From: Lentzea tibetensis | Lineage (GTDB): Bacteria; Actinomycetota; Actinomycetes; Mycobacteriales; Pseudonocardiaceae | DNA length: 64,000 nucleotides | Direction: 5' to 3' | Assembly: GCF_007845675.1 (NCBI RefSeq) | Contig: NZ_VOBR01000010.1 | Coordinates: 179,530 to 243,529, forward strand | Part shown: one piece after another, positions 41,898-51,444 of the stretch | Position numbering within the stretch: the stretch's first letter is position 1 | Layout of the letters: each line of letters begins with the position of its first letter | The notes under the pieces: model-generated | The model's input: the letters and a program-made list of their open reading frames with translations, nothing else | What the model was told of the DNA's origin: nothing | Database searches by the model: none | Translations under genes and position numbers: made by a program

Positions 41898-43225
41898 TGG
41901 CGCCAAGAAATTCAATACTGTCAGGCAGGCTGCGCTCCGCCGTGATCATCGGCGGCCAGGGCATCAGGGCCCGCAAGCTGCGCACGTTCCTGTCCATGAT
42001 CAGCCTGTTCATGGGTGTGCTCGCGGTCGTCACCGTGCAGGCGGGCGCGGAGATCGCCCAGCGCGCGATGCTCAGCGACGTCGAGCTGCAGCAGGGCAAG
42101 GACGGCACGCGCGTGATGTACGTGCCGGACACCGGCGCGTCGATCATCGAGGACGCGATGCGCGGCCGCACCGACGCGGTGGCGTCACTGGGCATGAACG
42201 CGATCATCGGCGAACCCGGTGTGCGCCCGGTGAACGAGGGCGGGATGTCGTTCGAGAACGCCGGCCGCGGGCCGCGTGGTGGCGACATGTGGTGCGACGA
42301 GCGCGGCTGCTACCCGATGGAGCAGAAGGGGCCGGAGAAGCCGGCGGGCCAGGCGATCGAGGTGCGGATGCAGGCGCTGACCGGTGACGTGCGGTCGTTC
42401 CGCCCGTTCCGGCCGGTGACCGGTCAGTGGCTGGACTTCGGCTCCGCGCCGTCGCTCGCGCCGAGGATCGTGCTGAACCGCGAGGCGGCCAAGGGTTTCC
42501 GGATGTACCAGGTGCCCGCCGAGATGTCGGTCCAGGGCGCCACCGCGCACATGACGCCGCAGATCGTCGGCGTGATCGACGACGGCGGCTACGAGCCCAC
42601 CGCGTACATCCGGATCGACGAGCTGCGGTCGTGGTTGCCCAGCGGCACCGCCCAGGCCGCCGACCCGTACCGCGGTGGCGGCGGCCTGCAGCTGATGATG
42701 TCCCCCGGCACCGACGACCTCGAGCAGACGCTGAAGGCCAAGCTCGCAGGCACCGGCCTGAAGGCGGAACAACTCCAGTCGAACGTGATCAACTCGCGGG
42801 CTCGCATGCTGGAGGAGCTCGCGATCATGCGGTGGATCTTCCTCGGGATGGCCGCGCTGGTGCTGCTGATCGGTGTCGCGGGCATCCTCAACGTCGGTCT
42901 GGCGACCGTCGGTGAACGGGTCGAGGAGTTCGCGCTGCGGCGTGCGGTCGGCACGTCGCGGATGCTGCTGGCGGGCATCGTGCTGTCCGAGACGTTGCTG
43001 ACCGGCCTGCTGACGGCCGGTGCCGCGATCGGCGTCGGCGTGGTCGGCCTGAAGGTCGGCTCGCAGATCATCGGAGGCAAGTACCCGTCGCTGCAGGGCA
43101 TCGAGTTCCCCTGGCAGGCAGGCGTGGCAGGGGTGATCGCGGGTCTCGTCGCCGGCATCCTGGGTGGCCTGATCCCGGCCGTCCGGGCGGCGCGCATCCC
43201 GATCGCGACCGTGATGCGCGCCTGA
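41894..43225 (+). CDS. MacB/FtsX-type ABC transporter permease
   Basis: The 443-residue permease has one N-terminal membrane helix (LRTFLSMISLFMGVLAVVTV), an extracytoplasmic domain of about 250 residues, and three C-terminal helices with the FtsX motif VGERVEEFALRRAVGTSRMLL. Proteins of this architecture work mechanically on the envelope or on secreted substrates with an adaptor. The substrate is unknown. ATG 41894 overlaps the ATPase stop. Confidence 0.92.
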   Translation: MMAPRNSILSGRLRSAVIIGGQGIRARKLRTFLSMISLFMGVLAVVTVQAGAEIAQRAMLSDVELQQGKDGTRVMYVPDTGASIIEDAMRGRTDAVASLGMNAIIGEPGVRPVNEGGMSFENAGRGPRGGDMWCDERGCYPMEQKGPEKPAGQAIEVRMQALTGDVRSFRPFRPVTGQWLDFGSAPSLAPRIVLNREAAKGFRMYQVPAEMSVQGATAHMTPQIVGVIDDGGYEPTAYIRIDELRSWLPSGTAQAADPYRGGGGLQLMMSPGTDDLEQTLKAKLAGTGLKAEQLQSNVINSRARMLEELAIMRWIFLGMAALVLLIGVAGILNVGLATVGERVEEFALRRAVGTSRMLLAGIVLSETLLTGLLTAGAAIGVGVVGLKVGSQIIGGKYPSLQGIEFPWQAGVAGVIAGLVAGILGGLIPAVRAARIPIATVMRA

Positions 43226-43231
43226 CCCCGG

Positions 43232-44055
43232 TCAGGCCTGGTTGAACTCGTCCGGGTCGGGGCCGATGCGGCCGTTGCGGTCCAGGGTGGACAGTGCGGC
43301 TACGTCGGCGTCGGTGAGGGTGAAGTCGAAGACCGCGATGTTCTCCCTGATGCGGGACGGCGTCACGGACTTCGGGATCACGACGTTGCCGAGCTGCAGG
43401 TGCCAGCGCAGCACGATCTGCGCGGGCGTGCGGCCGTGGCGCGCGGCGAGCTCGGTGACCACGGGGTCGCTGAGCAGCTCGCCGCCCTGGCCGAGCGGGC
43501 TCCACGCCTCGGTGCGGATGCCGTGCCGCTCGTGGAACGCGCGGAGCTCGGCCTGCTGCAGGTACGGGTGCAGCCATCACAAGACCCGAGGTTGATCGCG
43601 GGGGTGACGCCGAGGTCGATGACCCGCTCCAGGTGCGCGGGCTGGAAGTTGGACACGCCGATCGCGCGCACCCGGCCGTCTTCGAGCAGCTTCGCGAACG
43701 CGCGCCAGGTGTCGACGTAGAGGTCGCGCGCGGGCGTCGGCCAGTGGATCAGGTACAGGTCGAGCACGTCGAGCTTGAGCTTGTTGAGCGACTCGTCGAA
43801 CGCGCGGAGCGTCGAGTCGTAGCCCTGGTCGGCGTTCCACAGCTTGGTGGTGACGAACAGGTCGTCGGCGCCGGACGCCGCGATCGCCTCGCCGACGCCG
43901 CGCTCGTTGCCGTAGATCGCGGCGGTGTCGATGCTGCGGTAGCCGTACTCGATGGCCGTCGCGACCGCCTTCGCCGACTCGTCGTCCGGCACCTGCCAGA
44001 CGCCGAAGCCGAGCTGGGGCATGGTGACGCCGTTGTTCAGGGTGATGCTGTTCAA
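43232..44055 (-). pseudogene. Aldo/keto reductase with a frameshift
   Basis: The N-terminal 155 residues are a normal aldo/keto reductase with the full tetrad: Asp and Tyr in SIDTAAIYGNE, Lys in VTTKLWN and His in LIHWPTP. After VTPAIN the frame changes: at 43572-43589 there are 18 nt where about 10 nt are expected before the codons for HPYLQQAEL. The rest of the enzyme continues in another frame to a stop at 43232, including AQIVLRWHLQLGNVVIPKS. So the gene is interrupted by a net +8-nt change, or there is a sequencing error. The in-frame product would be 225 residues with an unrelated tail. It lies just downstream of the SDR gene, probably in one transcript. Confidence 0.85.
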
Positions 44056-44067
44056 GGGAAATACCTC

Positions 44068-44871
44068 TCAGGGGATGAGCGTGGGTGCGGTGCCGCCGTC
44101 GACGCGCAGCGCCGCGCCGGTGGTCGCGGACGCGAGGTCGGACGACACGTAGGTGATGAGGTTCGCGACCTCCTGCGGGCGGATCAGCCTGCCCAGCAAC
44201 AGGGTCGGGCGTTCGGTGCGGACGAACTCGGCCTCGCCGCCGTCGCCGACGCGGTCGCGGATGAACTCCTCGACGCCGGGCGTCAAGGTCGAGCCGGGCA
44301 GCACGGAGTTGACCGTGACGCCGGTGCCCGCGACCGCCTGGGCCATGCCGCGCGCGACGGACAGCTGCGCGGTCTTCGTCATGCCGTAGTGCACCATCTC
44401 GGTCGGCACGAACACCGCGGACTCGCTGGACACGAAGATCACCCGGCCCCAGCCGCGCTCGACCATCCGCGGCGCGTGGTGCGTGGACAACCGCACGCCG
44501 GACATCACGTTGGTCTCGAAGAACCGCAGCCACTCGGTGTCGGGGATCTCGAAGACCGGTGCGGCCTCGAAGATCCCCAGGTTGTTGACCAGCACGTCGA
44601 CGTCGGGCTCGGCGGCGACCAGTGCCGCCACTCCTTCGGCGGTGGACACGTCGGCGGCGACACCGCGGACGTCGCCGGCGATCTTGGCGACGGCCTCGTC
44701 GACGCGGTCCTGCGAGCGGCCGTTCACGATGACCGTCGCGCCCGCCTCGGCGAGTGCCTGCGCGGTGGCGAAGCCGATGCCGGACGTGGACCCGGTGACG
44801 AGGGCTGTGCGGCCGGACAGCCCGGCGAAGTACGTGACCCCCCTGAGGCGGCGTTCAGGTCCGCTGTTCAT
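44068..44871 (-). CDS. SDR-family oxidoreductase
   Basis: The 267-residue protein is a classical short-chain dehydrogenase: TALVTGSTSGIGFATAQALA, VLVNNLGIFEA, Ser in FVSSESAVFV and the active site YGMTK. It ends with the usual ALRVDGGTAPT. It is divergent from a MarR gene, with a strong palindromic operator between, so it is probably a MarR-regulated detoxification enzyme. GGGGAG precedes ATG 44871. Confidence 0.9.
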   Translation of the reverse strand: MNSGPERRLRGVTYFAGLSGRTALVTGSTSGIGFATAQALAEAGATVIVNGRSQDRVDEAVAKIAGDVRGVAADVSTAEGVAALVAAEPDVDVLVNNLGIFEAAPVFEIPDTEWLRFFETNVMSGVRLSTHHAPRMVERGWGRVIFVSSESAVFVPTEMVHYGMTKTAQLSVARGMAQAVAGTGVTVNSVLPGSTLTPGVEEFIRDRVGDGGEAEFVRTERPTLLLGRLIRPQEVANLITYVSSDLASATTGAALRVDGGTAPTLIP

Positions 44872-44905
44872 CTCTCTCCCCGCTAGACTTGCCTAAGACG
44901 ATAAC

Positions 44906-44932
44906 CAGCGTATGCAATAGTTGCAGACGCTG
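44906..44932. promoter_or_regulatory. Near-perfect 27-bp inverted repeat: probable MarR operator
   Basis: The 12-bp arms CAGCGTATGCAA and TTGCAGACGCTG, separated by TAG, match at 11 of 12 positions. The site lies in the 78-bp gap between the divergent SDR and MarR genes, where autoregulatory MarR operators are found. Confidence 0.8.
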
Positions 44933-44949
44933 TCTATTAGGAGTTGGCC

Positions 44950-45387
44950 ATGTCACTGGACGACGACGCCGTGCAGGCACGTGCCCAGGGGTGGCGGACG
45001 CTCGCCGCGCTGCACGCCCGCATCGAGGACCGCCTGGAGAAGGCGCTGCAGCGGGAGCACGAGCTGTCCGTCAGCGAGTACACCGTTCTCGACGTGCTCA
45101 ACCGCCAGGACGGCTTCCACCTTCGGATGAACCAGCTCGCGGCCGCCGTGGTGCTGAGCCAGTCGGCGACGACGCGCCTGGTCACGCGACTGGAAGACCG
45201 GGGACTGCTGCAGCGCTACCTGTGCCCGACCGACCGGCGCGGCATCTACACCGAGGTCACCGACAAGGGCGACGACCTGCTCGCGCGGGCGCGTCCGACG
45301 CACGACGCCGTGCTCGGCGAGGCGCTGGACGAGGCGGCGGCGCTGCCGGAGCTCGCACCACTCGTGAGGGTGCTTTCAGGGCGGTGA
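44950..45387 (+). CDS. MarR-family transcriptional regulator
   Basis: The 145-residue protein has the MarR winged helix: LSVSEYTVLDVLNRQDG, LRMNQLAAAVVLSQSATTRL and VTRLEDRGLLQRYLCPTDRR. The wing contains the DRR motif. AGGAG lies 7 nt before ATG 44950. It most likely represses itself and the divergent SDR gene through the operator at 44906. Confidence 0.92.
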   Translation: MSLDDDAVQARAQGWRTLAALHARIEDRLEKALQREHELSVSEYTVLDVLNRQDGFHLRMNQLAAAVVLSQSATTRLVTRLEDRGLLQRYLCPTDRRGIYTEVTDKGDDLLARARPTHDAVLGEALDEAAALPELAPLVRVLSGR

Positions 45388-45408
45388 ACTTCCGAGCATG
45401 ATCAGCGC

Positions 45409-46503
45409 GTGACCGACCTCATCGCCCTCATCCGCGCCGAAGCCCCCGAGGCCGAAGCACGCCGCGCGCTCACCGAGCCGGTCGTCGCCGCGATCGTGGA
45501 CGGCGGGCTGCACCGGCTGGTCAGCCCGAAGCGCTACGGCGGCGCGGAGATGGGCCTGCCGGAGTGGAGCCGGACGATCCAGGAACTGTCCCGTGCGGAC
45601 GGTTCCACCGGGTGGACCGTCATGACGACCTGCATCTCCGCGGCGCTCGCGTGGTACCTGCGCGCGGAGGGCGCGGACGAGGTGTTCGCCGACCCCCGTG
45701 CGGTCATCGCGGGCACGGCGGCGCCGGTCGGCCGCGGCGAGGTCGCGCCCGACGGCTACGTGATCAGCGGCCGCTGGGGCTGGGGCAGCGCGACGCCGCA
45801 CAGCCAGTGGATCATCGGCAGCGCGCTCACCCCCGACGGCCCCCGGATGGCGGTCTACCGGCGCTCGGAGGTCGAGATACACGACACGTGGGACGCGGCG
45901 GGGCTGTGCGCGACGGGTTCGCACGAGTTCTCCGTCTCCGACGTGTTCGTCCCCGGTCATCGCGCCGTCTGGCCCGCCACCGACGCGCCGGGCATCGACG
46001 GCCCCATCCCCGCCTTCCCGTACTTCGGTTTCCTCGCCGTCGGCGTCGCGTCGGTCGGACTCGGCATCGCCCGCCGTGCCGTCGACGAGATCGAGGCGCT
46101 CGCGCTCGCGAAGACCCCTCAGCACACGACCACCCGCCTCGCCGAACAAACCGGCGCGCAGATCGACGTCGCGCTGGCCGAGGCCAGGCTGTCGTCGGCG
46201 CGGGCGTTCCTGCGCGAGGAGCTGGAACGCTGCTGGGAGCTCGCGGTTTCGGGACAGCAAGTGCCGGCCGAGCCCCGCGGCAGGCTGCGGCTGGCATGCT
46301 CGCACGCGGCGGCGGAGGCCACCGAGGTCACCAGAACGGCGTTCGCGCTCGGCGGCGGCAGCGCGGTGTTCGCGTCGTCCGGGCTGCAGCGCTGCCTGCG
46401 CGACGCGGCCGTCGCGGCGCAGCACACCATCGTGTCGCGCCGGCTGTTCGAGACCTATGCCAAGGTCCGGTTCGGCTTCGGACCCGACACGGCCCGATTC
46501 TGA
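45409..46503 (+). CDS. Acyl-CoA-dehydrogenase-like flavoprotein (flavin monooxygenase type)
   Basis: The 364-residue product has the acyl-CoA dehydrogenase fold: LVSPKRYGGAEMGLPEWSRT, ELSRADGSTGWTVMTTC, ISGRWGWGSATPHSQWIIG and FALGGGSAVFASSGLQRCLR. The lack of an obvious catalytic glutamate and the WGWGSA motif fit the HsaA/DszC-like flavin-dependent monooxygenases more than true dehydrogenases. It lies 22 nt after the marR stop and 23 nt before a nitroreductase gene, which could supply reduced flavin (inference). Confidence 0.83.
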   Translation: MTDLIALIRAEAPEAEARRALTEPVVAAIVDGGLHRLVSPKRYGGAEMGLPEWSRTIQELSRADGSTGWTVMTTCISAALAWYLRAEGADEVFADPRAVIAGTAAPVGRGEVAPDGYVISGRWGWGSATPHSQWIIGSALTPDGPRMAVYRRSEVEIHDTWDAAGLCATGSHEFSVSDVFVPGHRAVWPATDAPGIDGPIPAFPYFGFLAVGVASVGLGIARRAVDEIEALALAKTPQHTTTRLAEQTGAQIDVALAEARLSSARAFLREELERCWELAVSGQQVPAEPRGRLRLACSHAAAEATEVTRTAFALGGGSAVFASSGLQRCLRDAAVAAQHTIVSRRLFETYAKVRFGFGPDTARF

Positions 46504-46525
46504 TCCTGATCCTGGGAAGGTTCTG

Positions 46526-47128
46526 ATGGACGCACTCGACGCGATCATGACGACGCGGGCGATCCGCAGGTTCACCACCGTCCCCGTCTCCGACGAGGAC
46601 ATCTGGACGTGCCTGCGCGCGGCCCAGCAGGCGCCGTCGGGTGGCAACCGCCAGGTGACGAGGTACCTGGTCGTCACCGATCCGGACCTGCGCCGCGAGA
46701 TCGGCGAGTACTACCGCAAGTCCTACGACACGTACACGGGCTCGCGCGTCGACACGAGCACGGACGCGACGTGGACGCGGATCAAGGCGTCAGCGCGGCA
46801 CCTCGCGGACCACCTGGCGGACGTGCCGGTGCTGGTGTTCTTCCTCATGCCCGCCGACCGGCCGGGCAACGCCGTCGACATCGGCCCGCTGACCGCGTCG
46901 GTGTACCCGGCGGTGCAGAACTTCTGCCTGGCCGCCAGGACGCTGGGCCTCGGGACGACGCTGACCACGGTGATCCGGGCGCACCACGCGGAGGTGCTCG
47001 AACTGCTCGGCGTACCGGACGGCTACGAGGTCGCGGCGATGGTGCCGCTCGGTCATCCGACCGGCAGTTTCGGCGTGGCGAAGCGACGCGACGTCGCGGA
47101 TGTCACCCGTTGGAACCAGTGGAGCTAG
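46526..47128 (+). CDS. Nitroreductase-family FMN protein
   Basis: The 200-residue protein has the nitroreductase start [20 protein letters not shown], the FMN-binding [17 protein letters not shown] and the C-terminal [20 protein letters not shown] precedes ATG 46526. It may reduce flavin or nitro/quinone compounds. It precedes thyA by only 10 nt, but folate synthesis is not its likely role. Confidence 0.9.
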   Translation: MDALDAIMTTRAIRRFTTVPVSDEDIWTCLRAAQQAPSGGNRQVTRYLVVTDPDLRREIGEYYRKSYDTYTGSRVDTSTDATWTRIKASARHLADHLADVPVLVFFLMPADRPGNAVDIGPLTASVYPAVQNFCLAARTLGLGTTLTTVIRAHHAEVLELLGVPDGYEVAAMVPLGHPTGSFGVAKRRDVADVTRWNQWS

Positions 47129-47138
47129 GCTCGCGGGC

Positions 47139-47936
47139 ATGCCGGACACGCAGTACGAAGACCTGCTCCGCCACGTGCTGGACACGGGTACGCGCAAGGA
47201 GGACCGCACCGGGACCGGGACGCGGTCGATCTTCGGCCACCAGCTGCGCTACCGGTTGTCCGACGGTTTTCCGCTGATCACGACCAAGAAGGTGCACTTC
47301 AAGTCGATCGCGTACGAGCTGCTGTGGTTCCTGCGCGGCGAGAGCAACGTGAAGTGGCTGCGGGACCAGGGCGTGACGATCTGGGACGAGTGGGCGTCGC
47401 CGTCCGGTGAGCTCGGCCCGGTGTACGGGGTGCAGTGGCGGTCGTGGCCCACCCCCGACGGCGGGCACGTCGACCAGATCAGCGAGGTGCTGCACGCGTT
47501 GCGCACCAACCCGGACTCGCGGCGGATCATCGTGTCCGCGTGGAACGTCGGCGAGATCGCGCAGATGGCGCTGCCGCCGTGCCACGCGTTCTTCCAGTTC
47601 TACGTCGCCGACGGGCGGCTGTCGTGCCAGCTGTACCAGCGCAGCGCGGACCTGTTCCTCGGCGTGCCGTTCAACATCGCGTCGTACGCGCTGCTGACGC
47701 ACATGATCGCCCAGCAGGTCGGGCTCGAGGTCGGCGACTTCATCTGGACCGGCGGCGACTGCCACGTCTACGACAACCACCAGGAGCAGGTGCGCGAGCA
47801 GCTGAGCCGCTCGGCGTACGAGTTCCCCCAGCTGAGGCTGCGTCAGGCCGCCACGCTGTTCGACTACTCCTACGAGGACTTCTCGGTCGAGGGCTACCGG
47901 CACCACCCGGCGATCAAGGCTCCGGTGGCGGTGTGA
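47139..47936 (+). CDS. thyA: Thymidylate synthase
   Basis: The 265-residue enzyme has all ThyA hallmarks: [39 protein letters not shown], the catalytic cysteine in [34 protein letters not shown] and the GDCHVYDNH motif. It methylates dUMP with methylene-tetrahydrofolate, producing dihydrofolate that the coupled folA product recycles. The stop overlaps the folA GTG as GTGA. Confidence 0.97.
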   Translation: MPDTQYEDLLRHVLDTGTRKEDRTGTGTRSIFGHQLRYRLSDGFPLITTKKVHFKSIAYELLWFLRGESNVKWLRDQGVTIWDEWASPSGELGPVYGVQWRSWPTPDGGHVDQISEVLHALRTNPDSRRIIVSAWNVGEIAQMALPPCHAFFQFYVADGRLSCQLYQRSADLFLGVPFNIASYALLTHMIAQQVGLEVGDFIWTGGDCHVYDNHQEQVREQLSRSAYEFPQLRLRQAATLFDYSYEDFSVEGYRHHPAIKAPVAV

Positions 47937-48397
47937 TCGGCCTGATTTGGGCGCAGTCCGCGAACGGCGTCATCGGCCGCGACGGCGCGATGCCGTGGCA
48001 CCTGCCGGAGGACATGAAGCACTTCCGCGCGCTGACGAGCGGCACGACGGTGATCATGGGCCGCCGCACGTGGGACTCGCTGCCTTCTCGTTTCCGCCCG
48101 CTGCCTGACCGCCGCAACATCGTGCTGACCCGGCAGAAGCGCCTGTTCGAGGGCGCTGACGCGTTCTCGTCGCTGGACGAGGCGCTGGCGTCGGTGACCG
48201 GCGACGTCTGGGTGATCGGCGGCGCGGCCGTGTACGAGGCGGCACTGCCGTTCGCGGACACCGTCGTCGTCACCGAGCTGAAGGAGTCCTTCGAGGGCGA
48301 CACCTTCGCGCCCGCTGTCTCACGGCCGGTCGAGTCCGAGTCCGAGTGGCTGGAGTCGAAGACCGGCCTGCACTACCGGTTCGTCAGGTACTCCTGA
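47933..48397 (+). CDS. folA: Dihydrofolate reductase
   Basis: The 154-residue enzyme has [48 protein letters not shown] and [15 protein letters not shown], the complete DHFR pattern including the substrate-binding acidic residue. It reduces dihydrofolate with NADPH and is coupled to thyA. Its 3' end overlaps the convergent MmcQ/YjbR gene by 25 bp. Confidence 0.97.
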   Translation: MIGLIWAQSANGVIGRDGAMPWHLPEDMKHFRALTSGTTVIMGRRTWDSLPSRFRPLPDRRNIVLTRQKRLFEGADAFSSLDEALASVTGDVWVIGGAAVYEAALPFADTVVVTELKESFEGDTFAPAVSRPVESESEWLESKTGLHYRFVRYS

Positions 48398-48744
48398 GCC
48401 AGCCGCTTCGGCGCGCGGTGCAGCCAGGCCTCGATGATCAGCTCCTCCAGGTCACCGACCGCGATCTCGTCCAGCCACACCAGCACCGCCGGGTAGCCGT
48501 CGAAGTGCGGCGTGGTGAAGCAGCCCGTGATCTCGGCGAGCGCGGCCTCCTTGGCGCCCAGGTCGGGCACCCAGAGGCCGAGCACCGGCCCGCCCTGCTC
48601 GGTCAGCCCGAGCGCCTTCAGGTCGGACTTGCGCAGCGGGCGTTCCCAGGCGAGCGACTTCTTCCTGACCGCCCACTTGCCGTCCTGCTCCGTCACGTCC
48701 GGCAGGCCGGTCGCGATGCGGCTCACGTCGTCCCAGGTGGCCAT
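48373..48744 (-). CDS. MmcQ/YjbR-family protein
   Basis: The 123-residue protein has the MmcQ/YjbR fold pattern: MATWDDVSRIATGLPDVTE, KWAVRKKSLAWERPL and FTTPHFDGYPAVLVWLDEI. The family has a DNA-binding-like double-wing fold with no established role. AAAGGTG precedes ATG 48744. It follows the PAC2 gene by 10 nt and overlaps folA at the 3' ends. Confidence 0.88.
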   Translation of the reverse strand: MATWDDVSRIATGLPDVTEQDGKWAVRKKSLAWERPLRKSDLKALGLTEQGGPVLGLWVPDLGAKEAALAEITGCFTTPHFDGYPAVLVWLDEIAVGDLEELIIEAWLHRAPKRLAQEYLTNR

Positions 48745-48754
48745 GGGGCACCTT

Positions 48755-49645
48755 TCAGAGGTGGTCCGGCGGGCGCTGCTGCTCGGCGAGGAACCGCTCG
48801 AACTCGGCGCCCAGCTCGTCGGCGCTCGGGATGTCCGTCCCGACGGTCTGGATGAACGCGTCGTACTGCCGCTCCAGCGCCTCGACGACCTGGGCGACCT
48901 CCTCCGACTCCGCGACCTGCCGGTGGATCTCGGCGTCGGTGCGCTGCGCGGCGGTGAGCAGCGGGTCCGCGGTGAGCGACAGCCCGGACGCCCGCGACAC
49001 CGCGTCCAGCAGCGTCACCGCGGCCGTCGGGTAGTTCGACTGCGCCAGGTAGTGCGGCACCTGCGCGGCGAAGCCCATCGCGTCCTGGCCGGCCTCGCCG
49101 AGCCGCATCTCCAGCAGCCCGGCGATGTTGCCCGGCACCTGCACCCGGTTGAAGAACGGCTGGTACTCGGCCACCAGCTCGGTGCGCGTGGCGTGCCCGA
49201 TGACGCTGAGCGGCCGCGTGTGCGGCACGCCCATCGGCACGCCGTGGAACCCGACGGTGAGGCGCACGCCCCACCGTTCGACCAGCGACCGGACCGCCAG
49301 CACGAACCGCTCCCACTGCCGGTCCGGCTCGGGGCCGGTCATCAGCAGGAACGGGGTGCCCGCGGTGTCGTGCAGCAGGTGGACCACCAGCTGCGGCGTC
49401 GCGTAGTCCTCCCAGTGGTCCGTCGCGTAGGTCATCAGCGGCCTGCGGGACCGGTAGTCGATGAGGTCGTCGACGTCGAACCGGGCGATCACCCGGTGCT
49501 CGTGCGTCGCGAGCAGGTGCTCGGCGAGCAGCCGCCCGGCCGCCCCGGCGTCCATGAACCCGTCGAAGTGATGCAGCAGCACCGATCCGGTCAGGTCAGG
49601 GACCTCGGAGTCGACCTCGTACAGGTTCTCCGGATCGTGCACCAT
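48755..49645 (-). CDS. PAC2-family proteasome-assembly-chaperone-like protein
   Basis: The 296-residue protein has the PAC2 pattern: VLLHHFDGFMDAGAAGRLLA, IARFDVDDLIDYRSRRPLMT, FLLMTGPEPDRQWERFVLAV and VPGNIAGLLEMRLGEAGQDA. In proteasome-bearing actinomycetes these proteins resemble eukaryotic PAC2 chaperones, though a proteasome role is unproven. AGGAGG lies just before ATG 49645. It is divergent from the DUF4230 gene. Confidence 0.88.
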   Translation of the reverse strand: MVHDPENLYEVDSEVPDLTGSVLLHHFDGFMDAGAAGRLLAEHLLATHEHRVIARFDVDDLIDYRSRRPLMTYATDHWEDYATPQLVVHLLHDTAGTPFLLMTGPEPDRQWERFVLAVRSLVERWGVRLTVGFHGVPMGVPHTRPLSVIGHATRTELVAEYQPFFNRVQVPGNIAGLLEMRLGEAGQDAMGFAAQVPHYLAQSNYPTAAVTLLDAVSRASGLSLTADPLLTAAQRTDAEIHRQVAESEEVAQVVEALERQYDAFIQTVGTDIPSADELGAEFERFLAEQQRPPDHL

Positions 49646-49745
49646 GCCTCCTACTTCGTTCGCCTTCGTACCAAGCCAACCAGATGAGGGCCGGATTCCT
49701 TCCGAGCGGGGTGTCGGAACTCAGGTTCGAGGGTATTCCGCCGAC

Positions 49746-50360
49746 ATGAGTCGGCGCTGGGTCAAGCTCGCGTTGGTGTTCACCGCTGTGCTGGTTCTGC
49801 TCGCAGGGACCTTGCAGCTGACCGTCGGACTTCCCCAGTTCGGCACCGAGACCGTCGACCGCAGCCAGCCAGCCGTGCTGAAGGCGCTGCGCGACCTCAG
49901 CCAGTTCCACGCGGCGGCGGGTGACTACCAGGTCGTGCTGGACATCGAGCAGGACGTGAAGTGGGTGCCCGCCGCGCTGGCAGGCTCGCGCACGCTGTTC
50001 GTCGCCGCCGGGTCGGTCAACGCCTACGTCGACTTCGGGTCGCTGGCCGAGGACGGGCTGGTGATGTCGCCGGACCGCAAGTCCGTCGAGGTGCGGCTGC
50101 CTCCGGCGCGGCTGGACAAGCCGAACATCGACCACGAGCGCAGCTACGTGTTCAGCCAGGAGCGCGGTCTGGTCGACCGGCTCAACGCGGTCGTCGAGAC
50201 ACCGGACCAGGGCCGGTTCTACGTGGCGGCCGAGGAACGGATCGCGCGGGCGGCCACCGAGTCCGGGCTCACCGACCGCGCGCGGGACAACACGCGGTCG
50301 ATGCTCACCGGAATGCTCCAGGCGCTGGGTTTCCAAGTGACGATCAAGACTGAAGACTGA
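49746..50360 (+). CDS. DUF4230 single-pass membrane protein
   Basis: The 204-residue protein has one N-terminal membrane helix (LALVFTAVLVLLAGTLQLTV) and a DUF4230 domain: LRDLSQFHAAAGDYQVVLDI, RTLFVAAGSVNAYVDFG and LDKPNIDHERSYVFSQERGL. The domain lies outside the membrane if topology is N-in. Its function is unknown. The next gene starts 4 nt after its stop. Confidence 0.85.
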   Translation: MSRRWVKLALVFTAVLVLLAGTLQLTVGLPQFGTETVDRSQPAVLKALRDLSQFHAAAGDYQVVLDIEQDVKWVPAALAGSRTLFVAAGSVNAYVDFGSLAEDGLVMSPDRKSVEVRLPPARLDKPNIDHERSYVFSQERGLVDRLNAVVETPDQGRFYVAAEERIARAATESGLTDRARDNTRSMLTGMLQALGFQVTIKTED

Positions 50361-50364
50361 TCCG

Positions 50365-51444
50365 GTGAGCAAACTCCTGGGGGTCAAGGCGTACGGCTAC
50401 GACTGGTGTTCCTCGATGAGCGTTGCCGAAGCCGCGGACACCATGGTGCGCCAGGGCATCGACTGGGCGTTGGTGCAGAACCAGATCGACCCGCTGCCCG
50501 GTAGCGCCGTCTCCCAGTTGCCGCCCGCCGGTTCGTACACGGACAGCGCTTTCCGCGACGCGCTCGGGTCGCGCGGTGTGCGCGTCTTCCAGTCGACGTC
50601 GGTGTTCTTCGACCCCGCCGGGTTCGCCTCACGTCCTGACCTGCGGCCCGTGGACCAGCACGGGCGGGTGTTCGAGCCGTTCGGGTGGTACGTCGGCGTG
50701 TGCCCGTCGGACCAGTCCTACCTGGCGCGCAAGGCCGATCTCATCGCGTCCGTGGTGTCGTCGTTGCGGCCGGACGGGATCTTCCTGTCGTTCATCAGGT
50801 TTCCGGGGTTCTGGGAGCTGTGGATGCCCGACACCCCGCGTTCGTCGGTTGCGGAGTACTGCTTCTGCGCTCGCTGCCTGGACCGGTTCGCGGTGGAGAC
50901 GGGGCACGACACCCGTGACGTGCGCACGATTCTCCACGAGCTGCGGGATGCTTGGACCTCGTGGAAGTGCTCGCTGATCGCTTCCGCTGCCGGGGTGTTG
51001 CGTTCGGCCGCTCTCGAGGTGGATCCGACGATCACGGTGGTGCTCAACGGTTTCGGCCTGGGTTCCGGCGACTTCGGGAACGCCGTCGAGGAGGTGCTGG
51101 GCCAGCGGTTCGCCGACCTGGACCCGTACATCGACCACTACGAGCTGATGTTCTACTTCCAGATCCAGCGGCGCTCGCCGTACTCGTACGTCGCCGACCG
51201 GATCGCCGAGGCGCGGGCTTCGACCTCACGCACCCTGCTGGCCTGTTTGCAGGGTGGTGCCGAGTACCTGGAGCCTTCGTACGCTTCTGGCGGGCGGAAG
51301 CGTTCGATCACCGACGAGGACTTCCGCGCCGCTCTGCGAGGCAGCGCGGAAGCCGACGGTGTGCTCGTGTACTCGTGGCCGGACCTGCTGGCTGATCCCT
51401 CGCGGGTGGTCGCGTTGCTGGACTACAAGAACGGCCTGCTCTAG
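50365..51444 (+). CDS. Unrecognised protein, probable TIM-barrel glycosidase-like
   Basis: I do not recognise this 359-residue protein. It starts VKAYGYDWCSSMSVAEAADT and has strand-like blocks IDWALVQNQID, GVRVFQSTSVFFDPAG, GIFLSFIRFPGFWELW, TITVVLNGFGLGSG and LACLQGGAEYLEPS, which read like successive strands of a (beta/alpha)8 barrel. A cysteine pair lies in CFCARC. There is no signal peptide, although neighbours are membrane or secreted. A GTG start 4 nt after the DUF4230 gene suggests an operon. It shares CTAG as overlapping stop codons with the next minus gene. Confidence 0.7.
   Translation: MSKLLGVKAYGYDWCSSMSVAEAADTMVRQGIDWALVQNQIDPLPGSAVSQLPPAGSYTDSAFRDALGSRGVRVFQSTSVFFDPAGFASRPDLRPVDQHGRVFEPFGWYVGVCPSDQSYLARKADLIASVVSSLRPDGIFLSFIRFPGFWELWMPDTPRSSVAEYCFCARCLDRFAVETGHDTRDVRTILHELRDAWTSWKCSLIASAAGVLRSAALEVDPTITVVLNGFGLGSGDFGNAVEEVLGQRFADLDPYIDHYELMFYFQIQRRSPYSYVADRIAEARASTSRTLLACLQGGAEYLEPSYASGGRKRSITDEDFRAALRGSAEADGVLVYSWPDLLADPSRVVALLDYKNGLL

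Noticed and set aside
43232-43462. Separate small gene for the C-terminal half of the aldo/keto reductase
   Set aside because: It is the continuation of the upstream gene in another frame, lacking its own RBS and start.
45409-47128. Treating the flavoprotein and nitroreductase as part of the folate unit with thyA-folA
   Set aside because: They lie close together, but the families have no link to folate; co-transcription alone does not support a shared pathway.
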